Positions 14,328-22,458 of a stretch of 27,494 nt of DNA are shown here, one piece after another; the stretch's first letter is position 1, and the number at the start of each line of letters is the position of its first letter. A program made the position numbers and the translations under genes. The notes below the pieces were generated by a model, which saw only the letters and a program-made list of their open reading frames with translations, ran no database searches and was not told the DNA's origin. The stretch is from Schlegelella_A sp031360885 (GTDB lineage: Bacteria; Pseudomonadota; Gammaproteobacteria; Burkholderiales; Burkholderiaceae_C): contig JANMCC010000194.1 in assembly GCA_031360885.1 (NCBI GenBank), forward strand, positions 1 through 27,494. Reading direction: 5' to 3'.

Positions 14328-14984
14328 ATGGATCCCTTCGCCGCAGTCAGCGCCTTCGCCGACAACCTGGCGCGCAGGTTCGTGGCCTTCGCGCTGCTGG
14401 TCGCCGCGGTCGTCGGCGGCTACCTCTACCTGACGCGCGATCCGGGCCCCGTCGAGCGGCTGCAGCGGACGAACCCGGGATGGACCGTCGCCACCGCCGA
14501 CGGCCTGCCGGTTCGCGTCGACGACGCGAGCGGCCGCGGCGAAGTCCTGCTCAGCCACGACGACCTCGGCCCCTACCGGATGGAGCGCGTCGACTGCGAC
14601 GCCGTGAAGAAGCTCTTCCCGGAGTGGTTCTCGCTGCCCGACGTGCCGATCGGCAATTGCCTGCGCCTGCACGACGGCGAGCGGCAGACCTGGGTGCTCA
14701 ACGTCCGCACGCCGCTGCCGGTCACGCAGATCTGGGACCGGCACTACGAACCGGTGCTCGACCGGCTGAAGCTCCCCTACTCCGGCGGCCGCTCGGGCCG
14801 GTTTCCGGAGGGCGCGGAAACGGACCTGCCCGCCGGGCAGCAGCCGCCCGAGGAAAAGGGCTCGGGCAGCTACAGCGTCTATGCGCGCGACGGCGGCGCA
14901 GAGTGGACCGTCTTGATCGCCTTCTACCGCCGCGCCGGCACGACCGAGCTGATCTTCAGGTTTCGTCCCGCGCCGCCGACTTGA
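14328..14984 (+). CDS. Uncharacterised membrane-anchored protein (218 aa)
   Basis: I do not recognise a named family. The protein has a short N-terminus, one hydrophobic segment (about residues 18-35, FVAFALLVAAVVGGYLYL) and a soluble, probably periplasmic part of about 180 residues. That part contains two cysteines (Cys91 and Cys110, in VDCDAVKKLF and IGNCLRLHD) that could form a disulfide, and a Gly/Pro/Glu-rich loop near 170-185. The ATG at 14328 has GAGG at a good distance. Its last 29 bases overlap the 3' end of the convergent permease gene. An upstream palindrome may be involved in control. Confidence 0.72.
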   Translation: MDPFAAVSAFADNLARRFVAFALLVAAVVGGYLYLTRDPGPVERLQRTNPGWTVATADGLPVRVDDASGRGEVLLSHDDLGPYRMERVDCDAVKKLFPEWFSLPDVPIGNCLRLHDGERQTWVLNVRTPLPVTQIWDRHYEPVLDRLKLPYSGGRSGRFPEGAETDLPAGQQPPEEKGSGSYSVYARDGGAEWTVLIAFYRRAGTTELIFRFRPAPPT

Positions 14985-16047
14985 GCCGCTCGGCGGCGAG
15001 CAACTGCCATGCGGCGACGAACATGGCGACGATCACCGGCCCGATCACGAAGCCGTTGAGGCCGAACAGCGACAGGCCGCCGACGGTGGCGATCAGCACC
15101 ATGTAGTCGGGCATCGCCGTGTCCTTGCCGACGAGGATCGGCCGCAGCACGTTGTCGATCAGGCCGATCACGAACACGCCGAAGGCGATCAGGCCGAAGC
15201 CCTGCCAGGCCTGCCCGGTGGCGAGCAGGTAGAGCGCGACCGGCACCCAGATCAGCGCCGCGCCGACGGCAGGCAGCAGCGAGAGAAAGGCCATGACCAC
15301 GCCCCAGAGCATCGGCGCGTGCACGCCGAGCACCCAGAAGGCGAGGCCGCCGAGTGTGCCCTGCACCGCGGCGACCAGGATGTTGCCCTTGACGGTGGCG
15401 CGGATCACGGTCGTGAAGCGCTCGAGCAGCAGTTCCTTCGGCTCGGGCGCGAGCGGGATCGCGGCACGGACGTAGCGGACCACGCCGACGCCGTCGCGCA
15501 GCAGGAAGAACAGCAGGTACATGGCGATGAAGAAGCCGACGACGAGATCGAGCGCGTCGCTGCCGAGGTCGACGGCGCGGCCGGCGAAGGCCTCGCTGCG
15601 CTGCGTCAGGCCGGCCACGAGCTTGGCCTGCAGGGCCGGCCAGTCGATCAGGCCGAAGCGGTCCATGAGCCCGGTCACCCAGCCCGGCATCGCGGCGACG
15701 ATCTGCTCGAAGTAGCGGCCGAAGTTGACCTCGCCCGACTTCACCCGGGTGTACAGGCCGGCCGCTTCCTGCACCAGCGAGACCGTCACCAGCGCCAGCG
15801 GCAGGATGACGATCAGAAGGATGACCGCCAGCGTGGCGAGCGCGGCCAGCGTCGGCCGGCGGCGCGTGCGGGCGAGGAACCAGCGGTACATCGGCTGGAA
15901 CAGGAGGGCGAGCACGCCGCCCCAGAACACGGCGCCGTAGAACGGCCAGATCACCGCCGCGAAAGCGACGGTCAGGACCGCCAGCAGGATGAGGAAGAAA
16001 TTCCGCTCGAGCGTGCGCGGGGCGGCCGGTTCGGGACTGCTTTTCAT
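14956..16047 (-). CDS. AI-2E / PerM (UPF0118) family permease
   Basis: The product has 363 residues from the ATG at 16047 and shows the family plan. Two hydrophobic pairs are followed by a long loop (LYTRVKSGEVNFGRYFEQIVAAMPGW), then the membrane half with FFIAMYLLFFLLRDG, the VQGTLGGLAFWVLGVHAP segment and GLIDNVLRPILVGKDTAMPDYMVLIATVGGLSLFGLNGFVIGPVI near the end. The last stretch is the best family mark. Members export small molecules or ions; the autoinducer-2 name covers only a few of them, so the substrate here is unknown. An upstream TTG at 16071 is an alternative start. It lies 55 bases after the FAD oxidoreductase gene and may be the last gene of the SPFH operon. Its tail overlaps the convergent gene by 29 bases. 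Confidence 0.87.
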   Translation of the reverse strand: MKSSPEPAAPRTLERNFFLILLAVLTVAFAAVIWPFYGAVFWGGVLALLFQPMYRWFLARTRRRPTLAALATLAVILLIVILPLALVTVSLVQEAAGLYTRVKSGEVNFGRYFEQIVAAMPGWVTGLMDRFGLIDWPALQAKLVAGLTQRSEAFAGRAVDLGSDALDLVVGFFIAMYLLFFLLRDGVGVVRYVRAAIPLAPEPKELLLERFTTVIRATVKGNILVAAVQGTLGGLAFWVLGVHAPMLWGVVMAFLSLLPAVGAALIWVPVALYLLATGQAWQGFGLIAFGVFVIGLIDNVLRPILVGKDTAMPDYMVLIATVGGLSLFGLNGFVIGPVIVAMFVAAWQLLAAERLKSAARDET

Positions 16048-16102
16048 GCGGGCCGAGCGCGGCTCGAGCAAGGTTGCGGAGGGCGCATCGTAGCGCTCGC
16101 GG

Positions 16103-17761
16103 TCACGCGGCGGCCGCGGCCCGGCCGGCCCGGGTTCCGTGGAAGAAGGCCTCCTCGAACACCGAGTACGACGAGAGATCGGCGTGCGCGAACTGCACGC
16201 GCGGCTGCGGCGCGGCGAGGGCCGCCAGCGCGTCGCTGGAACGCGCCCCAGGCACGGGAATGCTCATCGCGTGGCCGTAGCGCATCAGGTCGGCGCGGCG
16301 CAGCTTGCCGGCCAGGTCGGGATGCATGACGGACAGGTCGGCGACGATCCGCCCTGCCCAGAGCCGCCAGTCCTCGTGCAGCAGGCGCGCGCGCCCGGCC
16401 TCGAGCTCGGCGGCGCTGTTGCCGCCGAGCGCCCAGTAGGCGGTGAGCACGGTCGGCCCGGCGAATGGCCGCGTGCTCTGGTGCATGGCGTCGACATAGC
16501 CGAGACCGGGGCTGCCGTAGGGCACGTTGTCCCACGAGGGCGGCGCGCCGGGGCGGTCGTCGAGCGCTTCGGCGAGCTGCAGGTTGGCAACGAGCCAGGG
16601 GGCCTGGCGCATCGCCGCGGCGGCCGCGCGCAGCGCCGGCGGCGGGTTTTCGAGCAGCCGCGCGGCGACGAACAGCGGCGTGGCGACGACCACGCGCGCC
16701 GCGGTCCAGCGCTCGAGCGCGCGCGTGGCGACGTTCCAGGCGTCGACGTCGACCTCGCCGCGGCCTTCGCGCACGCGCAGCACCACCCGGCCGGCGAGCA
16801 GGCGCTCGCCGAGCGGCGCGACCAGGCGCTCGGCGAGCCAGGCATTGCCCTCGGGCCAGGTCAGCACCCCGTCGCCGCCGTCGGCGGGCTGGCCTTCGTC
16901 GCTTCCGGGCGCGTGAAAGCCGTGCCGGCTGGCGAAGTAGTGCAGCCCGGCCCAGGCGGAGACCTGCGCGGCGCCGGCGCCGTAGTCGTCGCGACAGCAG
17001 TAGTCGAGATACCAGCGCAGGGCCGGCGCCCGCAGGCCGCGGGCGTCGAGCCAGGCGGCGAAGGGGGTCGCGTCGAGCGCGGCGAGCGCCGGGCTCCAGC
17101 GCGAGCGCGCCGTGGGAATCTCGAACGCCTCGGCCCGGCCGAGCTCGGCTACCGCGGCGCCGAACGAGCGGTAGGCGGCGAGGGTGGCGACGCGCTCTGC
17201 CGCCACCAGCGCCTCGACCGGGGGCAGCAGGCCTTCGCGCCAGGCGCCCTCGATGAAGAGCCTCTCCTGCGGGCTGTGGCAGAGCATGCGCTCGTCGTAC
17301 TCGGCGCGGCCGTGCACGGTCTTCCTCACGCCGAGCTGCTCGAGCAGCTCGATCACCTCGACCGCGCTCGCGCCGGGGGTCGGCAGGTAGTGGGCGCCGA
17401 GCGGGCAGCGCATGCCGCCGAGCGCGTGGCCGCGGCTGTTGCCGCCGGCGGCGTCTTCGAGCTCGAGCACGCGCACGTCGTCGACGCCGGCGCGCATCAG
17501 CGCGCGGGCCGCGGCGAGCCCGGCGATGCCGGCGCCGACGACGATCGCGCCGGCCCGCCGCATGCTCGCCGGCGTCGATGCCGCCGATGCCGCGCCGGTC
17601 GTATCGCCGCGCAGCAGGTGGCCGCGCTCGACCGAAGCGCCGATCCAGCCGCCTTCGTAGCCCTCGGTGCGCCGCTCACAGCCGGAGAGCACCGCGAGCG
17701 CCGCGGCTGAGCCGGCGGCGAGGACGCTGCGCCGGGTCGGCCCGCGTCGCCCCGGACTCAT
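16103..17761 (-). CDS. FAD-dependent oxidoreductase, Tat lipoprotein signal, amine-oxidase-like
   Basis: The 552-residue protein begins with a twin-arginine signal (PTRRSVLAAGSAAALAV, Arg10-Arg11) that ends in a lipobox LSGC with Cys28, so it should be exported folded and anchored to a membrane on the periplasmic side. A dinucleotide-binding motif follows (GAGIAGLAAARALMRAG near 77-93, then VLELEDAAGGNSRG), as in flavin amine oxidases. The C-terminus has the FAD-contact region around FAHADLSSYSVFEEAFFHG. It is encoded downstream of a membrane-fused spermidine synthase homologue, so oxidation of a polyamine-like or aminopropyl-modified product is a reasonable guess, but only a guess. The ATG at 17761 has GGAGGG seven bases upstream, and part of this ribosome site lies in a hairpin. 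Confidence 0.82.
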   Translation of the reverse strand: MSPGRRGPTRRSVLAAGSAAALAVLSGCERRTEGYEGGWIGASVERGHLLRGDTTGAASAASTPASMRRAGAIVVGAGIAGLAAARALMRAGVDDVRVLELEDAAGGNSRGHALGGMRCPLGAHYLPTPGASAVEVIELLEQLGVRKTVHGRAEYDERMLCHSPQERLFIEGAWREGLLPPVEALVAAERVATLAAYRSFGAAVAELGRAEAFEIPTARSRWSPALAALDATPFAAWLDARGLRAPALRWYLDYCCRDDYGAGAAQVSAWAGLHYFASRHGFHAPGSDEGQPADGGDGVLTWPEGNAWLAERLVAPLGERLLAGRVVLRVREGRGEVDVDAWNVATRALERWTAARVVVATPLFVAARLLENPPPALRAAAAAMRQAPWLVANLQLAEALDDRPGAPPSWDNVPYGSPGLGYVDAMHQSTRPFAGPTVLTAYWALGGNSAAELEAGRARLLHEDWRLWAGRIVADLSVMHPDLAGKLRRADLMRYGHAMSIPVPGARSSDALAALAAPQPRVQFAHADLSSYSVFEEAFFHGTRAGRAAAAA

Positions 17762-17772
17762 TGGTGCACCCT

Positions 17773-17839
17773 CCGGCCAGCGGCCGGTCCCGCCGAGCGG
17801 GAGGAGCGCTCCCTTCGGAGCGGCCGTGCGGGAGCGCTC
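17773..17839 (-). repeat. Three consecutive hairpins between speE-like and FAD genes
   Basis: Going along the minus strand from the speE-like stop: GAGCGCTCCC (17839-17830) pairs with GGGAGCGCTC (17813-17804), ten perfect pairs; next CCCGC-TCG-GCGGG (17801-17789); then CCGGCC-GCT-GGCCGG (17787-17773). The three stems stand almost without gaps and fill the 76-base intercistronic space. The last stem borders the GGAGGG ribosome site of the next gene. They may lower downstream expression or protect the upstream message. Confidence 0.6.
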
Positions 17840-19400
17840 ATCGCTGCACCTTGCCCCACTCGTCCTCGAAGGTCTGCACCAGCACCTGGTTCGAGAGGCG
17901 ATTGACCTCGGCCGGCACGCGCGCCATGTCGGGCGGAAACTCGAACAGCGCGGGCAGCGCGGCGACATCGAGGAAGCGCAGTCCCGGCGGCAAGCTCGCG
18001 GGCATGCGGAAGGGCCGCCGGCCGGCGATGATGAAGCCCCACTCGCCGAAGCTCGGCACGTGCGCGTGGTAGGGCGTGGCGGTGAGGCCCGCCGCCTCGA
18101 CGGTGGTGGCGACGGTCCAGAAGCTCTTGCGGGCGATCAGCGGCGAGGTGGTCTGGATGACCGCGTAGCCGCTGGCCGAGAGATGCCGGTCGATCAGCTC
18201 GTAGAAGGTCTTGGTGTAGAGCTTGCCGATCGCGAAGTTGGTCGGGTCGGGAAAGTCGACGACGATCGCGTCGAACATCTCGTCGTGCTGCTCGAGCCAG
18301 GCGAAGGCGTCGGCGTTGACGACCCTGACGCGCGGCGAGCGCAGCGCGTCGCCGTTCAGGCCGCGCAGCAGCGGCATGCTCGAGAACAGGGTCGTCATGT
18401 GCGGATCGAGCTCGACCAGCGTCACCTGCTCGACGCTCGGGTACTTCAGGATCTCGCGGGTTGCCATGCCGTCGCCGCCGCCGACCACGAGCACGCGGCG
18501 CGGCTGCCCGGCCGCCGAGAGCGCAGGGTGGACCAGCGCCTCGTGATAGCGGTACTCGTCGCGCGAGTGGAACTGCAGGTTGCCGTTGAGGAAGAGGCGC
18601 ACGCCGGCGTGGCCGCCGGTGACGACGACGCGCTGGTAGGCGCTGGTCTCGCTGTAGAGCACGGGGTCGGCGTAGAAGCGGTCCTCGGCCCAGCTCGTCA
18701 CCCGGTCGGCGGCGGCGAAGGCGGTGGCCAGCGCGGCGATCGTCAGCGCGCAGGCCAGCGCCTGCGCCCCGACCCGGCGGACCTCGCCGCGAAAGAGCCA
18801 GAGCGCCCAGACCGCGACGCCGGCATTGAGCAGGCCGAAGAACGCGCCGGTGCGGATCAAGCCGAGCTGCGGCACGAACAGCAGCGGAAAGGCGATCGAG
18901 ACCGCGAGCGCGCCGAGGTAGTCGAAGGTCAGCACCTGCGAGACCAGGGTCTTCAGCCCGCCCGAGCCGGCGCCGGCATGGCGCTTGAGGATGCGCATCA
19001 CCAGCGGAATCTCCAGCCCGACCAGGATGCCGACGACCAGCACCAGCGCATACAGCGCGAAGCGGAACGAGCCGGTGCCGGCGGTCTGCAGCGCGAACAG
19101 CGCCGTCGGCATCAGGCCGCCGATCAGGCCGACCAGGAGCTCGATGCGCAGGAAGTGGGCGACGAGCTGGCGTTCGAGGTAGCGCGAGAGCCAGGAGCCC
19201 ACGCCCATCGCGAACAGGTAGGCGCCGATGACGGTCGAGAACTGGAGGATCGAATCGCCGAGCAGGTAGCTGGCGAGCGTGCCGGCGGCGAGCTCGTAGA
19301 TGAGACCGCAGGCGGCGACGACGAAGACCGAGGCGAGGAGCGCGACCTCGGCCGGGCGGATCGGGGCGGCGGGCGCCTCGACGCGCGCGGGCTCACTCAC
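17838..19400 (-). CDS. Membrane-fused spermidine synthase (aminopropyltransferase) homologue
   Basis: The 520-residue protein has two parts. Residues about 18-230 hold seven or so hydrophobic segments. Residues about 240-500 form a spermidine-synthase domain: YQRVVV, LFLNGNLQFHSRDEYRYHEALVHP at 269-292, the SAM-type loop VVGGGDG at 305-311, VELDPHM at 329-335 and VDFPDPTNFAIGKLYTKTFYEL at 381-402 with the acidic pair Asp382/Asp385. The family moves an aminopropyl group from decarboxylated SAM to an amine. Fused membrane forms are known, but their acceptor is not. No SAM decarboxylase gene is in the window. The GTG start overlaps the DUF350 stop by four bases (GTGA), so translation is coupled. 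The C-terminus after 430 contains the HVPSFGEWGFIIAG stretch usual in this group. Confidence 0.88.
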   Translation of the reverse strand: MSEPARVEAPAAPIRPAEVALLASVFVVAACGLIYELAAGTLASYLLGDSILQFSTVIGAYLFAMGVGSWLSRYLERQLVAHFLRIELLVGLIGGLMPTALFALQTAGTGSFRFALYALVLVVGILVGLEIPLVMRILKRHAGAGSGGLKTLVSQVLTFDYLGALAVSIAFPLLFVPQLGLIRTGAFFGLLNAGVAVWALWLFRGEVRRVGAQALACALTIAALATAFAAADRVTSWAEDRFYADPVLYSETSAYQRVVVTGGHAGVRLFLNGNLQFHSRDEYRYHEALVHPALSAAGQPRRVLVVGGGDGMATREILKYPSVEQVTLVELDPHMTTLFSSMPLLRGLNGDALRSPRVRVVNADAFAWLEQHDEMFDAIVVDFPDPTNFAIGKLYTKTFYELIDRHLSASGYAVIQTTSPLIARKSFWTVATTVEAAGLTATPYHAHVPSFGEWGFIIAGRRPFRMPASLPPGLRFLDVAALPALFEFPPDMARVPAEVNRLSNQVLVQTFEDEWGKVQR

Positions 19401-19621
19401 CCATGCACCGCCGCCGAGACGATCATGCCGATGGCGATCGCCGTCGAGCCGACGACGATCGCCAGCGCGACATTCTTCTTGTCGACGATCTCTTCCCACA
19501 GCTTGTAGGGCGTGAGCTTGTCGACGAGGACGAAGCAGATCCAGAAGATGACGACGCCGATCAGCGCGTAGAGGATCGATCCGAAGACGACCGCCGGCTT
19601 CAACCATTCGAGACCGATCAT
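19397..19621 (-). CDS. Half-size DUF350 membrane protein (74 aa)
   Basis: This small protein has two hydrophobic segments (about 9-33 and 51-71) joined by the charged stretch VDKLTPYKLWEEIVDKKN, the mark of one DUF350 unit. Full-length members such as E. coli YjfL carry two such units and four segments; here only one is present, so it probably works as a dimer or oligomer. DUF350 genes are often found beside spermidine synthase-like, DUF4178 and SPFH or PspA genes, and a role in a membrane stress or polyamine system has been proposed from that context. The start is certain: AGGAGGT lies seven bases before the ATG. The stop overlaps the GTG of the speE-like gene. Confidence 0.85.
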   Translation of the reverse strand: MIGLEWLKPAVVFGSILYALIGVVIFWICFVLVDKLTPYKLWEEIVDKKNVALAIVVGSTAIAIGMIVSAAVHG

Positions 19622-19669
19622 GGGACTACCTCCTGTACGAGAACAAACCGGATGATGAAGGCGCGGCCG

Positions 19670-21283
19670 CTACTTGTGGCCGCCGCCGCTGGAAAAGCCG
19701 CCGAACGCGCCGCCGCCGCTTCGGTAGCCGCTGCCGCTGCGCTGGTTGTTGAGGCAGCTCTGGTACTCCTGCGAGGCTTCGCCGAAGGTGTTCATCGCCT
19801 CGTTGCAGTCGCTCTTGCCGTGGTCGCCGCCGCAGCGGAACAGGATCAGCACGATGAAGAACAGGAAGCCCCAGAAAATGATCTTGGCGATCTTCGACAC
19901 GCTGCCCAGGCTGGTCGGCAGGGCGTCGCGCTGCAGGCCGGCGCGCTTGTCGTCGCCGAGGCGAAACGCTGCCTGGATCGCGTCGGCCGGGAGCGCCTCG
20001 CCGGCCGACCAGACGATCTCCTGCGTGCCTTCGCTCTCGGTGCGCTCGCGGTTGAGCCGCTTCGCCGCGGCCGAGCCGGTGCCGGCGTAGTCGGTGTTGG
20101 CGGTGCGCTGGTCGCGCGTCAGCCGCCAGTAGAACTCGCCGAGCACATAGGTGACCTGGCCGGTGTAGTCGTAGAGCTTCTTGTAGAGCACGCCTTCGTG
20201 CTTGACGCTGTCGCCGAAGGCCTGCGGCGCGCCGGTGAGAGTGATCGCCCAGCTCCAGCCGTCCTCGGCGTCGACGATGAAGGCGAAGCCCTCGATGCGG
20301 TGGTAGAGCAGGTACTCGCGCCAGAAGGTCTGCTCGTCCTCGCTGCTCTCCGGGATCTCGCAGCGCTCGACGTAGCCGACCACCTGCCACGGCAGCGCTG
20401 CCTTGCCGCCGAGCGCGATCGTGCCGACGGTGCCGAGCGGGATCTGCGGCTCCTGGCCGTTGTCCTGGGCGTAGTGCGCGAGGTCGCCGCCGACGCCCTG
20501 GGAAACGTCGACCACCGCCTTGCACTGGTGGCAGACGATCGACTGCGTCGTCTCCAGCTTGACCTGGAGCGCGGCGCCGCAGCTCGGGCACTGGAGCGTG
20601 CGGCCGGACAGGGTCTTCTCGCCGGCTTCGCTCAGGCCGGTCATCGCCAGATCGGCGAGGGCGACCGAGCGGCCCACCGACCACATCGGCCGGGCAGGCT
20701 CGGTGTAGTCGAGCGTGCCGACGTCGCCGCGCGGGCTGCGCAGGTCGGCGACGACGAAGCCCTTCTCCAGGTTGGGCCGGCGCGGCAGCTCGCCCTGGGC
20801 GGCGATCAGCTTGGCGGCGACGACCGAGGCGACCGACCAGCTCTCGCCGTTGACCGTGAGCGGCGCACCCGGCTGCAGGTTCTCCGCCGGCGGCACCGGC
20901 GTCTGCAGCGGGGCATCGAAAGCGACGACGTACCGGCCGTTGTCGTCCGAGAGCCAGCCCGACTTCTGCAGCTCCGGACCGCTCTCGAACAGGGCGTGCC
21001 ACTCGTTCCAGGTGCCGTCGCCGTAGCGGTACTGCAGCCGCCCGACGATCGTGAAGTTGGCGCCCTGGTACTTGCCGGCAGAGCCGATCTGCAGGGGCGT
21101 GTGGTCGTCGAAGACCTCGGCGCTCTCGCCGATCTTTCGCAGCTGGTCGCCGGCGCGCACCACCGTCGAGCGGCAGAAGCTGCAGACCGCGAACGGCGCT
21201 GCCGCCGAGCGGAACTCGACCGGCGCGCCGCAGTTCGGACAGGCGGCGCGGTAGACGCGCTGGGGCGTGGGCGAGGTGGCCAA
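19670..21283 (-). CDS. DUF4178 protein with two zinc ribbons and one membrane segment
   Basis: The 537-residue protein has an N-terminal zinc ribbon (Cys15, Cys18, Cys34, Cys37), a first DUF4178 domain (about 55-195, with KYQGANFTIVGRLQYRYGDGTWNEWHALF), a second zinc ribbon (Cys232, Cys235, Cys251, Cys254), and a second DUF4178 domain (about 280-430, with WREYLLYHRIEGFAFIVDAEDGWSW). One membrane segment (about 466-483) and a Gly/Ser-rich tail rich in GGG follow. The bulk should be in the cytosol if the tail is outside. The start is a TTG at 21283 with GAGGG upstream; an in-frame TAG five codons before it rules out a longer protein. The gene starts 28 bases after the SPFH stop. The function is unknown; a scaffold or sensor at the membrane is a guess. 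Confidence 0.85.
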   Translation of the reverse strand: MATSPTPQRVYRAACPNCGAPVEFRSAAAPFAVCSFCRSTVVRAGDQLRKIGESAEVFDDHTPLQIGSAGKYQGANFTIVGRLQYRYGDGTWNEWHALFESGPELQKSGWLSDDNGRYVVAFDAPLQTPVPPAENLQPGAPLTVNGESWSVASVVAAKLIAAQGELPRRPNLEKGFVVADLRSPRGDVGTLDYTEPARPMWSVGRSVALADLAMTGLSEAGEKTLSGRTLQCPSCGAALQVKLETTQSIVCHQCKAVVDVSQGVGGDLAHYAQDNGQEPQIPLGTVGTIALGGKAALPWQVVGYVERCEIPESSEDEQTFWREYLLYHRIEGFAFIVDAEDGWSWAITLTGAPQAFGDSVKHEGVLYKKLYDYTGQVTYVLGEFYWRLTRDQRTANTDYAGTGSAAAKRLNRERTESEGTQEIVWSAGEALPADAIQAAFRLGDDKRAGLQRDALPTSLGSVSKIAKIIFWGFLFFIVLILFRCGGDHGKSDCNEAMNTFGEASQEYQSCLNNQRSGSGYRSGGGAFGGFSSGGGHK

Positions 21284-21311
21284 CCCCGCCCTCTAGGTCA
21301 GCGCCATCGGC

Positions 21312-22364
21312 TCAGGCCAGCTTCTTCAGCAGCTCGGCCTTCTTCGCGTCGAACTCTTCCTGCGTCAGGATGCCCTTGGCCTTGAAGTCGGCGAGGCGCT
21401 CGAGCGTTGCCATCACTTCGTCGGGCCGCACGCCGGCCGCGGCAGCACCTGCCGCCGCCGCCGGCGCACCGGGCGCGGCGGCGTTCAGCCCCTGGCTGAG
21501 CTGGTTGGCGAAGGTCTGGCCGAGCGCCACGCCGGCGCCGAGGCCGACCGCGCTGCCGACGATGCCGCCACCGCCCTCGCCGCCGCCGGCGCCCGCGGCC
21601 AGCGCCGGGATCGACTGCGCGGTCTGGTACTGCATGAACTTGCCGGTGTCGCCGATCATGCCCATGCCGATCTTCTGGTCGAGGATCTTCTGCAGCTCCT
21701 CGGGCAGCGACACGTTCTGCATCGTCACCATCTCGAGCTTCAGGCCGAGCTTGGCGAACGCCGGCGCGGTCGCTTCGTTCAGCGCCTTCGCGAACTCGAC
21801 CTGGTTGGCGGCGAGGTCGAGGAAGGGCGTGCCGCTGGCGCCGACCGCGTCCGAGATGTGCTGCAGCATCAGGCCGCGGAGCTGGCCGTCGAGCTCCGCG
21901 ACGGTGTACTGCTCGCGCGTGCCCGAGATCTCGGTGTAGAACAGGCGCGGATCGGCGATGCGGTAGGCGTAGTTGCCGAAGGCGCGCAGGCGCACCGCGC
22001 CGAAGTCCTTGTCGCGGATCGTCACCGGCTGGGTCGTGCCCCAGCGCTGGTCGATCTGCTGGCGGGTGCTGAAGAAGTAGACATCGCTCTTGAACGGGCT
22101 CTTGAACAGCTTGTCCCAGTTCTGCAGGTAGGTGAGCACCGGCAGCGTCGCCGTGGTGAGCGTGTAGCGGCCGGGGCCGAAGACGACGGCGACCTTGCCT
22201 TCGTTGACGAACACGGCCATCTGCGATTCGCGTCCCGTGAGCGATCCGCCGTTCTGGATTTCCCGGTCTTCCATGGGGAACCGCCAGGCCAGAACGCCAT
22301 CGCCATCCTCGGTCCACTCGATGATGTCGATGAACTGCTTCTTGATGAAATCCATCAGCGCCAT
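21312..22364 (-). CDS. SPFH-domain protein with C-terminal SHOCT domain
   Basis: The 350-residue protein opens with MALMDFIKKQFIDIIEWTED and has the virion-core/SPFH pattern: MAVFVNEGKVAVVFGPGRYTL at 49-69, AFGNYAYRIADPRLFY at about 134-149, and a coiled region LKLEMVTMQNVSLPEELQKILDQKIGMGMIG. An Ala/Gly-rich linker (about 262-305) with many GGG and AAA follows. The end, LERLADFKAKGILTQEEFDAKKAELLKKL, is a SHOCT domain, a short oligomerisation element. SPFH proteins assemble into large rings on membranes. The ATG at 22364 has GGAGA at a usable distance. It is the first gene of the operon and has its own promoter-like sequence. The client membrane protein may be DUF350 or the speE-like protein; this is inferred from order only. 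Confidence 0.87.
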   Translation of the reverse strand: MALMDFIKKQFIDIIEWTEDGDGVLAWRFPMEDREIQNGGSLTGRESQMAVFVNEGKVAVVFGPGRYTLTTATLPVLTYLQNWDKLFKSPFKSDVYFFSTRQQIDQRWGTTQPVTIRDKDFGAVRLRAFGNYAYRIADPRLFYTEISGTREQYTVAELDGQLRGLMLQHISDAVGASGTPFLDLAANQVEFAKALNEATAPAFAKLGLKLEMVTMQNVSLPEELQKILDQKIGMGMIGDTGKFMQYQTAQSIPALAAGAGGGEGGGGIVGSAVGLGAGVALGQTFANQLSQGLNAAAPGAPAAAAGAAAAGVRPDEVMATLERLADFKAKGILTQEEFDAKKAELLKKLA

Positions 22365-22409
22365 GGCAGCGTCTCTCCGACAGGAAACCCGAACATTCAG
22401 GTGCGGGGA

Positions 22410-22436
22410 ATAATACGCCGCGCACCGCAAAAGCAA
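22410..22436 (-). promoter_or_regulatory. Sigma-70-like promoter of the SPFH operon
   Basis: On the minus strand TTGCTT (22436-22431) precedes TATTAT (22415-22410) with 15 bases between. The -10 element matches five of six consensus bases and stands out in this GC-rich DNA. Shifting the -35 by a base gives 16-base spacing. It lies 45 bases before the SPFH start codon. Confidence 0.45.
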
Positions 22437-22458
22437 TCCCCTGGACGCGTGCGCGCAC

